A DNA stretch of 64,000 nucleotides from Verpa conica (Eukaryota; Ascomycota; Pezizomycetes; Pezizales; Morchellaceae): NCBI GenBank assembly GCA_033030425.1, contig JAUFSD010000023.1:124001-188000 (forward strand), given 5' to 3'. How positions within the stretch are numbered: the stretch's first letter is position 1; each line of letters starts with the position of its first letter. Below the pieces are notes generated by a model. The model did no database searches. It was not told where the DNA came from and saw only the letters and a program-made list of their open reading frames with translations. A program made the position numbers and the translations under genes. Positions 49,065-60,845 of the stretch are shown here, piece after piece.

Positions 49065-51732
49065 TTTGAATATATGGTGTCGAGGATGATGGTGCTGCAG
49101 GATATGTGGCTGTGGTAGTAGTAAACAATGGTGTAGAGTAAAGGCACAGAATATATGCAATGATTAGGAGCGTCAAGCTCGTGAAAACAAAAAGTATTAA
49201 AAGCAGAATATTAATCAAAAAGGCCGTGAAAAGAAGGCAAAACTAAAATATCCTCTCAAAGGAACTGTAGTATATAAAAAACACAAGAGCTATTGTACTT
49301 GAGATCAGCCCAGTGGCATCAACCAAGAAAAACAGAAAAGAAATCGGACGCGGGAGTGAAGCAAGGGACAGGTAGCAGAAGGGAGGGGAGGAAGCAATAG
49401 AGATACAAGAAGGAGAGCCAGTATCCCAGGCGTCCAATGGGCAGGTGCATAACCATCAACAAGCCTCATGGGATGGCATCTGCATCCAGAAGCTAGTTGT
49501 GACGCACAAGCATGGAAAGCCTGGGCGCCTATAAGTTTCCATAGTTACATTGACACTCAAAGCCCCAAACAACCCCCTCCCGCTCAATGACTGGAGTTCC
49601 CATATATGCGCTCCTCCAGTGATTGGCTGAGGTATAAGTGGTGAGACACAATTCGTTGATATTGTACATTGACCGCTGGGAAGATCGGTGTCAGGATGTC
49701 TCGCTTTCCCTTGAATCTCCCGGGTTCCGTGGCGCTCATTTGCGGCTCCGAAAAGAGATCATTTATTCACAATAGACACGACCAGCTGGACTTTAACGAG
49801 ACGAACATGGAGAGCCAATCCAGGGGAAATTGTGACAAAAGGCGCTAATAGCAATGGAGCATCATATCCAGCGCCATTGCATCATCACTCTTCCAAAAGT
49901 CAGTCGGCCTCGCGTAACCCCTATGTAGTGTTTGCTGTCACAGCAGTCTGGCGGTGTGGAGGCTTCAAGGACCGCGAATGGTACCTGGACCGTTGGCAGG
50001 TGACGAGTGCAAAGATGGCCCAACAGAGGAAGTTGAATTTGATAGGCGCCAGATCATGGACGTCGGGGGGGTGTTGTATTTTTGGTGTCGTGGCGGGAAA
50101 ACCTAACCCTTGTCACTGTAAATAACCCCCGAATTGGCAACTTATATGTGCTAATTCTGTTGGGGGATTATATCCAAAACAGGGGAAATTAGCTTCACGA
50201 CCAAAATTAGAGTTGGTCCTGTCCAATCGGCTGGGTGCGTTTAGACCTTCCTGCCGCAAAACGTCGAAACAACGCCACTGGGAAACACTGTTTCATGCTA
50301 GGGTTTAGGTACCCAGGGGACTGGAGATGCTATTGTTTTCGTAACAGCCTATTTGTTTGCCCTGCCCAAGATCAACAGACGGGTACGTGAACAAGTGGCT
50401 GTACACAGCTAGGTCCTAACTAGGTGACTCTTACCCGGTACATATTCTGATATTACCTCATCTGTAAACACATGGCCTGCCTGTAAAGTGGCTAGCCGTA
50501 CATCTCATACCGTCAACATACTTGTAGCCGCCAGTTACCAAAGATAATACTCTTGGTGGTATCTATCTAGCCGTGGGTCTGGGAATTGATCCACTATCTA
50601 TTTAGAGCTAGACTCGTTGGTACAGGTTCAGAAAGATTGGTAATGTGGCTAAGGTGAACGACAAATAGACATGACACTTGGGTAGCTAATAGATACTCGT
50701 AACACGCACAAGAAAAATTAGTCTACGCGTTACATTGCCACAAAATTTATGCCTAGAACCGGATAGAGCCGGATATGATTAACAGAACTACGAATCTAAA
50801 CGGTGTTATCGGTGGCCAAAGTTGTAGTTTGTCTCAGGGCTAGGGCTAACCATTACCGCGGGAGTATCGGTATTTCCATACCCAGCTAGTCTTAAAATTC
50901 CCTATATATTGAAAATTCAATGGACTGTCTATAAAATTTCTTTTGGTATTTGTATCGAGGGTATATCCATCCAAGCCGCCAAAAGTAATGTGATTTATGT
51001 AAAGGACTGGGTTTTCTGAGCATGAATACTGAGTTCTAACAACATGATAAATGAGTAACTGTCTCTCAAACTTTACCACATAGGGAGATTATAATTGGGA
51101 GTCTAGACTCCACTAGGCCTACGCTTAATGCACGTAATTCTGGGCCTGGGTCCAGTACTATTAGAACAAAAGCTACCTACTACTGCCGATTTCTTTAGAG
51201 GTAGTATAGGTACTAAGATTTCTTCTCTATACCGGACAGCCTGTAGCTTTCCCAAAGGCCCCCTTTTTACATTTAGAATATACCACATGTAAACTAGGTA
51301 AACAATTTCCAAGGGCCAATGATAACAGAGTAAGAAACTATAACCGAGTAACAATAAAGGAATAATACAAACATCAAAGATAATAGAGTAGTAGAGTTAA
51401 CCAGGGAAGAATACTGTCGAAACCCCTCCTGAAAGTAGAGCCCGTGTACAAATTATTATCAGCCACTCACAGACCTCATCTCCCTCACTAATTCCAGGAG
51501 AAATAGAGATAATCTGTCCGAAATGGAAGGAATAAACAAAAGGAAAAAAGGAAACCAACCTCTTCCCAATAGCTGCCATAAACTGAGAACTCATGCGCAA
51601 AAGAAACAAAGGAATCAGTACTCTTAATCGATATAAAACCACTAGAAAATATTCACTCGCCAGCAACCCCTCATATAACCCTAAAGAAAAGAGGAGGAGC
51701 AATAAACAAAAGAAATACAATGTTCGACGTAA
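49065..51732. other. Intergenic, no supported gene
   Basis: Contains the upstream region of the Cys-rich membrane protein and the 3' flank of the NLR. Two minus-strand frames next to the NLR stop (51103-51354 and 51397-51720) are hydrophobic but show no domain, and they lie where its 3' UTR would be. Nothing else is recognised. Confidence 0.5.
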
Positions 51733-54700
51733 TCAGGAGAATAAAGCCAGAATTGCTGCATGACCATTCTCTGTTGCAAGATCAACTGGAGTTTTTCCAT
51801 CGTTATTCCGGATACTGTAGTCGGCGTCGGCTTCTAAAAGCTCTTCGGCGATATTTAAGAACCCCTTCTCGCAGGCGTGGTGTAAAGCGGTGTAACGGGA
51901 ATTGTCAATAGTATCCACGATAGAACCTGACTCTAATAGAGCCTGTACTAGGAATTCATTCCCTTGTATCGTGGCTATGTGAAGAGCTGTGCAGCGTTTA
52001 TCATCCACTTCGTTCGGATCAGCTCCATACTTCAACAGCAGCTCTACTTTTTGTTCGTAACACCGGACTATTGCAATATGAAGAGTCGTATGGCCGTCGC
52101 TGCCCTTCGTATTCACTTCGGCTCCAGACTTCAGCAGCAGCTCTACCACGGCCTCATTCGCATGATTTACCGCAATCCAAAGGGCCGTCCAGCCATAGTC
52201 GTTCTTCGTATTCACTTCGGCTCCAGACTTCAGTAGCAGCTCTACCACGGCCTCGTTTTTCCCCCCTGCCACAAAGTGAAGAGCCGTCTGACTATTACTG
52301 TCCTTCATATTCACTTCAGCTCCAGACTTCAGCAGAAGCTCTACCATGGCCTCGTTTCCCCCCCCTGCCGCAATGTGAAGAGCTGTCTGATGAATATTGC
52401 CCTTCGCATTCACTTCGGCTCCAGACTTCAGCAGCAACTCTACCACGGCCTCGTTCATCTCCCTTGCCGCAATATGAAGAGCCGTCTGGCCGTCGCTGTC
52501 TCTTGTATTCACTTCGGCCCCAGACTTCAGCAGCAGCTCTACCACCGCCTCTTTCGCCTTCTCCAACGCAATGTGAAGAGCCGTCTGGTCATAGTTGTTC
52601 TTCGTATTCACTTCGGCTCCATACTTCAGCAGCAGCTCTACCACGGTCTCGTTCGTCTCCCTTGCCGCAATGTGAAGAGCCATCTGGCCGTCGCCGCTTT
52701 TCGTATTCACTTCGGCTCCAGACTTCAGCAGCAGCTCTACGACGGCCTTGTTCGTCTCCCTTGCCGCAATGTGAAGAGCCGTCTGGCTATAATAGTTCTT
52801 CGTATTCACTTCGGCTCCATACTTCAGCAGCAGCTCTACCACGGCCTCATTGGAAATCCCTGCTGCAATGTGAAGAGTCGTCTGTCTATACTTGATCGCC
52901 ATATTCACCCCGGCTCCAGACTTCAGCAGCAGCTCTACCATGGCCTCGTTCGAAGTCTCTACCGCAATGTGAAGAGCCGTCCGGCCTTGCCAGCCCTGCA
53001 TATTCACTTTGGCTCCATACTTCAGTAGCAGCTCTACCATGGCCTCGTTCTTCCCCCCTGCCGCATTTTGAAGAGCCGTCCGGCCTTGCCGGCACTCCAT
53101 ATCCACTTCGGCTCCATACTTCAGCAGCAGCTCTACCACGGCCTCGTTCATCTCCTTTACCGCAATGTGAAGAGCCGTCTGGCCGTCGCTGTCTCTCGTA
53201 TTCATTTCGGCTCCAGACTTCAGGAGCAGCTCTACCACGGCCTCATTCAAAGTCTTTACTGCAATGTGGAGAGCCGTTCGGCCATACTTGTTCGTCATAT
53301 TCGCTTCGGCTCCATACTTCAGCAGCAACTCTACCACGGCCTCGTTCGAAGCCCATACTGCAATGTGAAGAGCCGTCCGGTCATTCCTGTCCTTCGTATT
53401 CACTTCGGCCCCAGACTTCAGCAGCAGCTCTACCACGGCCTTGCTCGAAGCCCCTACTGCAATGTGAAGAGCCGTCCGGTAATACCAGTCCTTCGTATTC
53501 ACTTCGGCCCCAGACTTCAGCAGCAGCTCTACCACGGCCTCGTTCGCCTTCTCTACCGCAATGTGAAGAGCCATCTGGCCATACCTGTCCTTCGTATTCA
53601 CTTCGGCTCCATACTTCAGCAGCAGCTCTACCACGGCCTCGTTCGAAGTCTCTACCGCAATGCGAATAGTCGTTTTATCACTACGGTCCATCGTATTCAC
53701 TTCGGCTCCAGACCTTAGCAGCAGCCCTACCACGGCCCTATTTCCACTCTCTACTGCAGCACGAAGAGATCCTCTACCATCATAGTCTTTTACATTCACA
53801 CCAACCCCAGCCTTTATTAAAATCTCTGTGGTTATACTATTTCCAGCTGACGCTGCTATATAAACCGCGTTCTGGCCCATACTGTCTACTGCGTTTAAAT
53901 CCACACCGCGTTGTAGAAGGAGCTCGAGGACTGAATTATACCCTTTCCTCGCTGAAACCAGGTAGCATAATTTCCGTCGGTCTGCCAGAAGGTCCCACTC
54001 TTTCCCTGTATCAAATAGTAGTCGGGAGATTTCGAGGTGGCCATTGGTAATTGCAGTGGAGAGCGGTGTTTCACCAGAGATAGACTGAAGACTTGGATCA
54101 GCGCCATTTGCGAGAAGCTTTCTAGCAGCAGATTCTTTTCCATATCTGCAAGCGATAAAAAGTGCTGATCTACCCATCTTATCCAAGCAATCGATGTCTT
54201 TGGAAGAAAGAAGGAGCTCAATCGGTGCGAGATGGCCTTTGGCAGCTGCGCGATGTAATGCGACCCTCCCACTACTGTCCTTTAATGTCTTATCTGCACC
54301 AGCATCTATCATTCGTTTCGTGAGCTTATCGAAGCCTTGCTCTGCAGCGATGTGCAAAGGAGTAGCGCCGGTTCCATCTATCCCTATGGGATCAAAACCA
54401 CGGAGGAGAATTGCGTTCGTAAACTGGTAGAGGTTGAAATAGACAGCAATGTGGAGTGGGGAAGGCTCGACCTTAGACCGTTTCAGGCCAAAATAGAGCT
54501 TAAATCGAAAATCAAGAAGCGATCGGGCTTGGATCCATTCTGAGAGAGCCTTGGCTTCAGGCTTACAGAAAGCAAAGAGAGTATCCTGTTGTTCCTCGAA
54601 GTATGCCTCAGCTTCAAGAGCATGTAAATTCCAGTTCAAGACACAATACGAGTGGAAGCTCCGGTTATCAGAAAGGTCGCAAGAGGCACCAGAAATAACC

Positions 54701-57163
54701 TTCTGGGCATCAGCCGCATTTGTTAGACCCTCCGTATGATCCTCTATTACTTGAGTATTATTGTAGTGCTCTGTATGTGGCGGGGATAACAGAAAATCGA
54801 GAGTAACTAATGTGACTTCGCTATGAGCTTTGGAAATCTCGTAGGCGAAGGGTGGTATTGGCTCTGAGACTGTAGCCTTATTGTCGTTCCACTGGCAGCG
54901 TAAGTATTGTGTGACAGATGTATGAATGACCTGTATTGTTTGATCTTCGAGTATCTCAATCAAAGGAAAACAGGCACTCAGGATTGCTTTCCTAGGGTCA
55001 CCAAGGAGAGGCCAGTCGACATCGTCATTATTACTAATGCGAGCAATTCTCCGACGTTGAGCCCCGAGCGCTGATATGAGCTCTTGAACTTTAAGGGGGC
55101 GATATGCTGTTATGGCCCACAGGAATATGTCTCTTGCTAGTTGGCAATTACTCCCAGAGCTCTCGCTAATTTTTTGTAGGACAATATCATAGTAGTCGAT
55201 TAGGTTCTTAGGCAGATTCCCTAACCTTTTGAAGACGGCAGGAGAGGTGCCTTCTAACTCTAGCTCGTCTATCATAAGCCGAACGTAGAGAAACATCCCC
55301 TAGGGTAAACTATGTTAGGTATTAGATACGTCGGGTGTGATAGTTGAGAACTTACATCTGCACGTTTAAGAATTTCTGCCTCCACTTTCTTTCGAAGAGA
55401 GTTATCTGCAAACTTTTCTGACTTCTGCAGTCGGTCTTCGACGTACTTTTTCAAATCCTCATTAACAAATCCCTTCGAAAATTCAAGTCGAAAGCAAGTC
55501 TCTATCGACAAGTCCTCGATGACCTTCCGAATATCAATCTCCGGCCTGCTGGTGATTACAACGTTAAAACCATTATTAGACCGCATGATTGAGACAAGCT
55601 TCTCCAAGACTAAATTCCGCTCCTCAAAATTACACTCATCAAGAGCGTCGATCACAAGGTATAGTGAAGGAATTCTTCGGAAAATCTCAGTAGCAGCCTC
55701 CCATAGAGAGTTAACCGAGCTAGCTTGATCATGCCCGCTCTCCTCTGCAATGGAACTCAGGATTGAAAAACAAGCCTCCAAAACATCTTTATCAAGTGGT
55801 CTTGTGAGAAGTTGGTGTAGAATTGTTCGAAGAAAGGCAACAGCCGTCCTCTTCCCGCTATTCTCTTGCTTTGAGTTGAAGAAGAAGAAAAGCGGCTGTT
55901 GGCGTGAGGGCAAAGACTTCCGAAGAAACTATATAAATATAGTAAGCAGAATTTTCAGGGATTAAGGATATTTCCAGCGCATACATGAGCGATAAAGCTT
56001 TTTCCATACCCGGCAGGCCATGAGATCCAGAGTAGTCCGAGTCGGCCTGGAATGTTCCTACGATTCAACCAATCATTGTACTCGTCTGTTTGCAAAATCC
56101 ATCCACAGGTCTCAGGAACCCATTTCCTTTCAAACTCGGTGAACTCGGAATCGAAAACGGATGGCGAAAGCCATCTCAATGTTTTCTCCTGCCTTGCGCC
56201 TTCATAGCTATCATTAGCAGCCATATACCGTACGCAGACATTGACGCAATCAACGATTACTAACTTCTATGTGTAGTAACTTGTTCAGTCCAAGCTGATA
56301 ATCTAACAGTATCGTCGACAATTTGGCGGTGCCTATCCATGTTGTTCAAGATTTCCTTGAATTTCTCCGGGAAAGGCTTCAGAATCGAGCGAAAGAAGTT
56401 TACTGTGGTTATGGCCAGGTCAGAACACCACTACTCAAGAACGATCCAAGGAGAACACTCACTAGCTGCATTTCGCCGGAAGTGATTTGCAGCTTTGAAA
56501 CAGAAGTCAAGATAGCCGATATAGACTTCTGTAAGGGCATTCTGCAACGCTGTTGAAGATGGGAAAAGCTCGTGATAAGCCTCATATAGTGGTAGTTTCC
56601 GGCATATCAATGAGAACTGCTCAGCAAGTGTGTCGTATGCGTCATTGTGGTTTTTCAATAGTATAAGGACTAGTTTCATTGGGGCCCATATGGGAGAACT
56701 AAGGCGCAAGTTCGGTTAGTCGCTAGAAATCAGAGCCACCTCTTGTACACCTCTATAACGGGTGGGAATATTTAGTATCGACTCACCCTATTTCGGGGTT
56801 TATCTGAATCACTACTTCAATAACACCCTGAAACTGTTGGAGTGGCGTAGTATAAGTCGATAAGAAGTCAAGAAACTTAGTAGTCTTCTTTGACTTCGAA
56901 CGTCCCTCAATATCCTGGAGGATTCCAATAAGGCCATTTGGATTAGTTGGGCACGAAAGATCTTTACGCTCTTTGTGCGTCAGATTCGAAAGGTGGGAGT
57001 CGATAGCCTTGCGCCAGGGAGGTTTTTCATGAGGTCTAGGGGGTCATTAGCTGGAGGGAATAAGTGGGGGGCGCGAAAAAGCCTACCCGATAGCTGTAGC
57101 AATCGCCCCAGCACCTGCGCTCTTTACGAGGGCTGTAACCTGGTAATCAGAAGAGGGTTTCAT
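51733..57163 (-). CDS. NLR-like receptor: DUF7708-like N-terminus, NACHT, 28 ankyrin units; 7 exons
   Basis: Exons in transcript order are 57163-57087, 57035-56787, 56698-56463, 56402-56261, 56207-55985, 55928-55356 and 55299-51733. The six introns of 51-88 nt all have GT/AG ends and the joins stay in frame to 1688 residues. The N-terminal part (about 27-260) contains VIQINPEIGSPIWAPMKLVL and FFRSILKPFPEKFKEIL, typical of the DUF7708 region of fungal NACHT-ankyrin proteins. The NACHT domain follows: LLWISWPAGYGKS (P-loop, 298-305), FFFFNSK, Walker B LYLVIDALDE (398-407), VVITSRPE and the post-NACHT DGMFLYVRLMIDEL. Ankyrin units fill about 775-1688. These proteins are cytosolic STAND ATPases tied to non-self recognition and incompatibility. 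Odd points: Trp298 replaces the first P-loop glycine, and the start is uncertain. The frame opens upstream to about 57289, so an extra 5' exon is possible; 57163 is the first in-frame ATG. Confidence 0.87.
52093..53775 (-). repeat. Homogenised 99-bp tandem array (17 ankyrin units) within the NLR
   Basis: Seventeen consecutive units of exactly 99 bp (33 residues) have a nearly fixed framework, TALHIA-x4-NEAVVELLLK-GAEVNTK. Differences concentrate at the loop (KDxxGx) and the first-helix positions 13-15. On the plus strand the repeated core is CTTCGGCTCCAGACTTCAGC. Flanking ankyrin units 1-7 and 25-28 are ordinary diverged repeats, so only the middle of the domain is homogenised. The plus strand shows long shadow frames here because every unit lacks stops in the same frames. 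Confidence 0.93.
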
Positions 57164-59240
57164 TACGAGTATTGACTCTTGGGTAGCTGAGGTTGAATTC
57201 GAAATAGTTTGTAGATCAAGGTGAACGCTAAGCGTAGAAGCTATCGTGGGCCCCGCGATGGTCTCTAGGCATATGTGCGTTGTCACATCCTATTTCACAA
57301 ACTACAATCATTGGTTCATGATTGTCTCAAACCTGTTTTGGGGGTTGTGGCCCGTATCATAGTAAACAAAGGCTGAACCAGATCCAAAGTTACATGGTAC
57401 TAATTATAATAAAAAAGAGAGTTTTCTCTCACTTTCTAAATTTCTGGTTTATTGGTCATATTCCTACAAATATCTACCGCCAGTCGCTCCTAGAGCGAAG
57501 AGAAACACTCCTACTCCAGTCAATCAGCTCCACTACAAGAAGAACAAAAATAATCGGTCACTCGCATAGCAACCGAGAGCCTCATCTTGATGTGATATGC
57601 TCCTACACAACAACACATCGATTAATATAGATAGGATATGAACTATCAACTTATTATATCTAGCTCAACTTTCTATCTCTTATCTGTTGTGGCTGTACAT
57701 TAGTACTCATCTCAGATATTTAGTTACCTTGTAGGTGACAGAGTCCAGCTAACCTCAGGCTCGAGGGTATAAAGGTTCACTTGGCCACTAAACATACAAC
57801 AGGACTGGCCTTGAGTAGCTTAATTTAATACTAACAGGGCTATAGAAATATATACAAATTTTTCTGTAATCCTTAAAAGACTATGGTTCATGACTGCTGC
57901 GGAATTTAAGTCTTTCGTCGGGTAGATTAACCCCTTGTAACTCCGAGCCTGGTTTTAACTTTTAGTCAGTATGCCTATCTATAACCGTAGCAGATATGTA
58001 CATACTTTTGAGAGAAAATCAGGCCTGGCCTGAGGGAACCTTCAAACACCCAAATAGAGTCAAAGTCGTCGGCATGGAAGTGAATGAACTTGAGGTTACA
58101 TCTGACGATATGTCACGAGTCGCATCACTCATCCGTTCCTAAGACTACGTATACATAGTATTCGCGTGTATTTCCCATACTACGTCACCGAGGGGATTTG
58201 TCTAGACACCAGACACCCCGCTGTCTCACCCCGAGGTTTCTCCGATACTCCGCACATGAGACGGTCATTGCGTTGCCCCACCAGCACTGACCTCTGCAAG
58301 ACCGCAACGACCCATTTCTTCTGCTAAAGCTTTGATTCCCGGAAACAATTGATTAGAAACAACAGCCGGTGGATTATCTAGACCTATTGATCCACCGATA
58401 CGCTAACCACAGCACGTGCCTCTCAGCAGTGAAATCTAATACCCGGGTATGCACATCACTCAGGTCTTTAATTCTCAATCTCTATCGGATCTCCGGGTAT
58501 GTACCCGGTACGCCGGCCGGCCGTGCGTTTATACATTCACACATAATCACTCGCTACCTTGTACCACTCTATAGGGGTCCACAGTATATTCTTCAACTTC
58601 AGCTGTCTGGGATTTCCTACCTGTTCAGCTTCTGTGGAACCGAGCGCAAGGCACAAAGTATTGTGGCACAGATGCTTGTACGACAAAAGCATTAGGTGGC
58701 TAAATTCTTGTGATTGTGCTTTTTATGCGTATGGATAAAGCTGATTATCGACTTGCCTATTTTGCGGGGATTTATGCTTTCTTTCGCTCGGGCCTGCTGA
58801 GTTTTGGGCAGATGGAGTTTCGGTGGATTAGGGGTTCACCGTTGATGGCCGGGGAGGGGCGACCCGGTGAGTGTTTTTCTGATGAAAACATCGTGCGTAT
58901 GAGGCTGGTTGATGTCGCTTCGTGGAGTTTAGACTTTATCTCGCCGAAAGATGGGGTTTGTTCGGTAACACGATTCTCCGGTATCGCTATCAGCAGAATA
59001 ATGAATGGTAAATAATGAATAGGTGAGTGATGATATTTACTTCGATTGAATGATTGAAAGAAAAAAGAAAAGAAAAAGACTATGTAGACAGAAAGAGCAA
59101 CCCAATGACGACAACCCCCAAATCCCATCATAACCAATCCACAGCCCAAACACCCCATAATCCAAAGCAAACACCCACCGAACGCAGAAATGACAAACAA
59201 GACAAAGGAAAAAATTAACCAAAAATGAATGTTCATAGAC
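57164..59240. other. Intergenic, no supported gene
   Basis: Upstream region of the NLR, including an in-frame open stretch to about 57289, and 3' flank of the coiled-coil gene. Frames at 58369-58695 and 58710-59015 (plus) are not recognisable. An ORF-free AT-rich part lies at 57640-58360. Confidence 0.5.
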
Positions 59241-60845
59241 TCAAATCATCCTCATCTCCACTCCCCCAACCTGCTGCACAACAATAACTACATTCTCGTC
59301 CCTCATGCCCTCCCAATGCAAATTCAAATCCATCATATCAGGATTATCCTTCTTGCCACCCTTTGGTCCAACACAACTAATCAGTCGTTGCGAAGAGTTC
59401 GAAGTTGCTGGTGAAGATGGGAGGAAAGAATCCCAGCAATCACACTCGTTCTGGCAGCTACAAGCCTCTTTTACGAATGCACCATCTGGTAACCGGCCTC
59501 GAATACCGATGATAGGTGATGATTCACACGAGGACGAGGAAGGTGAAGCTGTGTACTCAGATTGGCACAACTCATCATCAGGTGATAAAAGGGGCAATGG
59601 TTGATAATGAAGACCTTCATCCTCATCAGCATAGTAGTCACCTTCCTCCTCTCCCTCCTCTTCATCATCAGAGTCGTCAAATCTTGATGGAGTCCAAGTG
59701 AAACGGCGCTCAGGGTTAGTGGAACTATTACAGTCCACATTTTCACACGCCGAGGAAACAACTTCCTCTTTGGAACACTCCTTAGCGCTTTTGAATACCT
59801 CCTCCTCTTCCTTCTCAGGAATCTCCATCTCGATGATTTCTGGCTCTTCTTCTCCCATAAAGTCCTTGCATCCGGCTTTAACACCCTCAACAAACTCGTC
59901 CATTGCTCCCAAGAAACCGTGGACAAATTGTTTCTCCAAGGCCCTGACTCTCTCTTCCATCTGTCTAAGCTCAGCTTGCATCTCCTCCAAAGCCTCAGCT
60001 GGAGTCCGTCGGAAATAGGCTTTTTGGGTCTTAACCATCAACCTATCCCTCTCAGCTCTCGCAATTACAAGATCCGCCGGTGGAGGAGCAGTGAAGATGC
60101 TCGACAGCGACTCCAACTTATCAGATAACAAGTTCTGGAGATTCTGCAACAGCGGGTCAGAATGAATTTGAATAGTCGGTGAATTAACATAAGACATAAT
60201 TCCATCGCTCCACGGTGACGGAGGAGGATAAACCCCCGTCGGTGGTGCCTCTGGTGCTGTAGGCGGGTACATGCTAAATTTAGATAGGCGGGAAGGACGA
60301 CGAGGCGAGAAATGCGCAGGTGAATTTAGGCCAGGTGAGAATGTGAATTCCTTCGGGCTGTTTGTGTTACTGCTGGTTCCCTTCCATCCGAATGTGGGGG
60401 AAGGTGTGATACTGAGTCTCCGGGGAATTGCTGGAGGTGGGTCGGATGGGGGCATGCTTGGTGGTTCTCGAGATGCCCATAGTCGCTGGAAGTGGCCGCG
60501 GGGCTTGGTGTTTCTAATGGGCATAGCGATGTGCTCGTCTTCAGAGTCGTCTTCGGAGTCGGAGCATGGTGAGAAGACGCTCTGTAGTGCTGAGAAGTCA
60601 GATACTCCGGTATATGGGGTTTGTGCTGGTGAAGCGAGGAAGGCAGTTCTTGAGGCCATTGTTGCAGTTGGGTTGAGTGTGAGTACTGGCTTAACCCTTC
60701 CAGTCAATGGGGAGCTACATCGTAAGGAGTCTGCTGGTGATATAGGGGCGGTGATCCTGGTGGAAGGATCGTAGGTGCTAGGCTTGCGAGTAGCTGGTGT
60801 TTGAGAAGAGGAACGGGAAGGTGGGGGAGAAATTGGAAGAGACAT
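59241..60845 (-). CDS. Disordered acidic protein with central coiled coil and C-terminal Cys cluster, unknown function
   Basis: A single exon of 534 residues that I do not recognise. Residues 1-225 are Ser/Pro-rich with many SP/TP sites (for example SPADS, SPSPTF, FSPGLNSP) and an acidic phospho-like motif CSDSEDDSEDE at 94-104. Residues 230-325 are predicted helical: LLQNLQNLLSDKLESL, then a heptad-like coiled coil AEALEEMQAELRQMEERVRA (from about 283 to 308). Next come strongly acidic stretches (EEEPEIIEMEIPEKEEEE, DDSDDEEEGEEEGDYY) and a compact cysteine cluster C462-x-C464-x3-C468-x-C470. The conserved-looking C-terminus ends in NLHWEGMRDENVVIVVQQ. The composition suggests a regulated cytosolic or nuclear scaffold. 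The start at 60845 is the first ATG of the frame. Confidence 0.75.
   Translation of the reverse strand: MSLPISPPPSRSSSQTPATRKPSTYDPSTRITAPISPADSLRCSSPLTGRVKPVLTLNPTATMASRTAFLASPAQTPYTGVSDFSALQSVFSPCSDSEDDSEDEHIAMPIRNTKPRGHFQRLWASREPPSMPPSDPPPAIPRRLSITPSPTFGWKGTSSNTNSPKEFTFSPGLNSPAHFSPRRPSRLSKFSMYPPTAPEAPPTGVYPPPSPWSDGIMSYVNSPTIQIHSDPLLQNLQNLLSDKLESLSSIFTAPPPADLVIARAERDRLMVKTQKAYFRRTPAEALEEMQAELRQMEERVRALEKQFVHGFLGAMDEFVEGVKAGCKDFMGEEEPEIIEMEIPEKEEEEVFKSAKECSKEEVVSSACENVDCNSSTNPERRFTWTPSRFDDSDDEEEGEEEGDYYADEDEGLHYQPLPLLSPDDELCQSEYTASPSSSSCESSPIIGIRGRLPDGAFVKEACSCQNECDCWDSFLPSSPATSNSSQRLISCVGPKGGKKDNPDMMDLNLHWEGMRDENVVIVVQQVGGVEMRMI

Noticed and set aside
52071..53718. Long plus-strand frames (up to 274 codons) rich in Leu/Tyr/Ser across the ankyrin array
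   Set aside because: They are antisense shadows of the 99-bp repeats. Each unit lacks stops in those frames, so the frame extends with the array.
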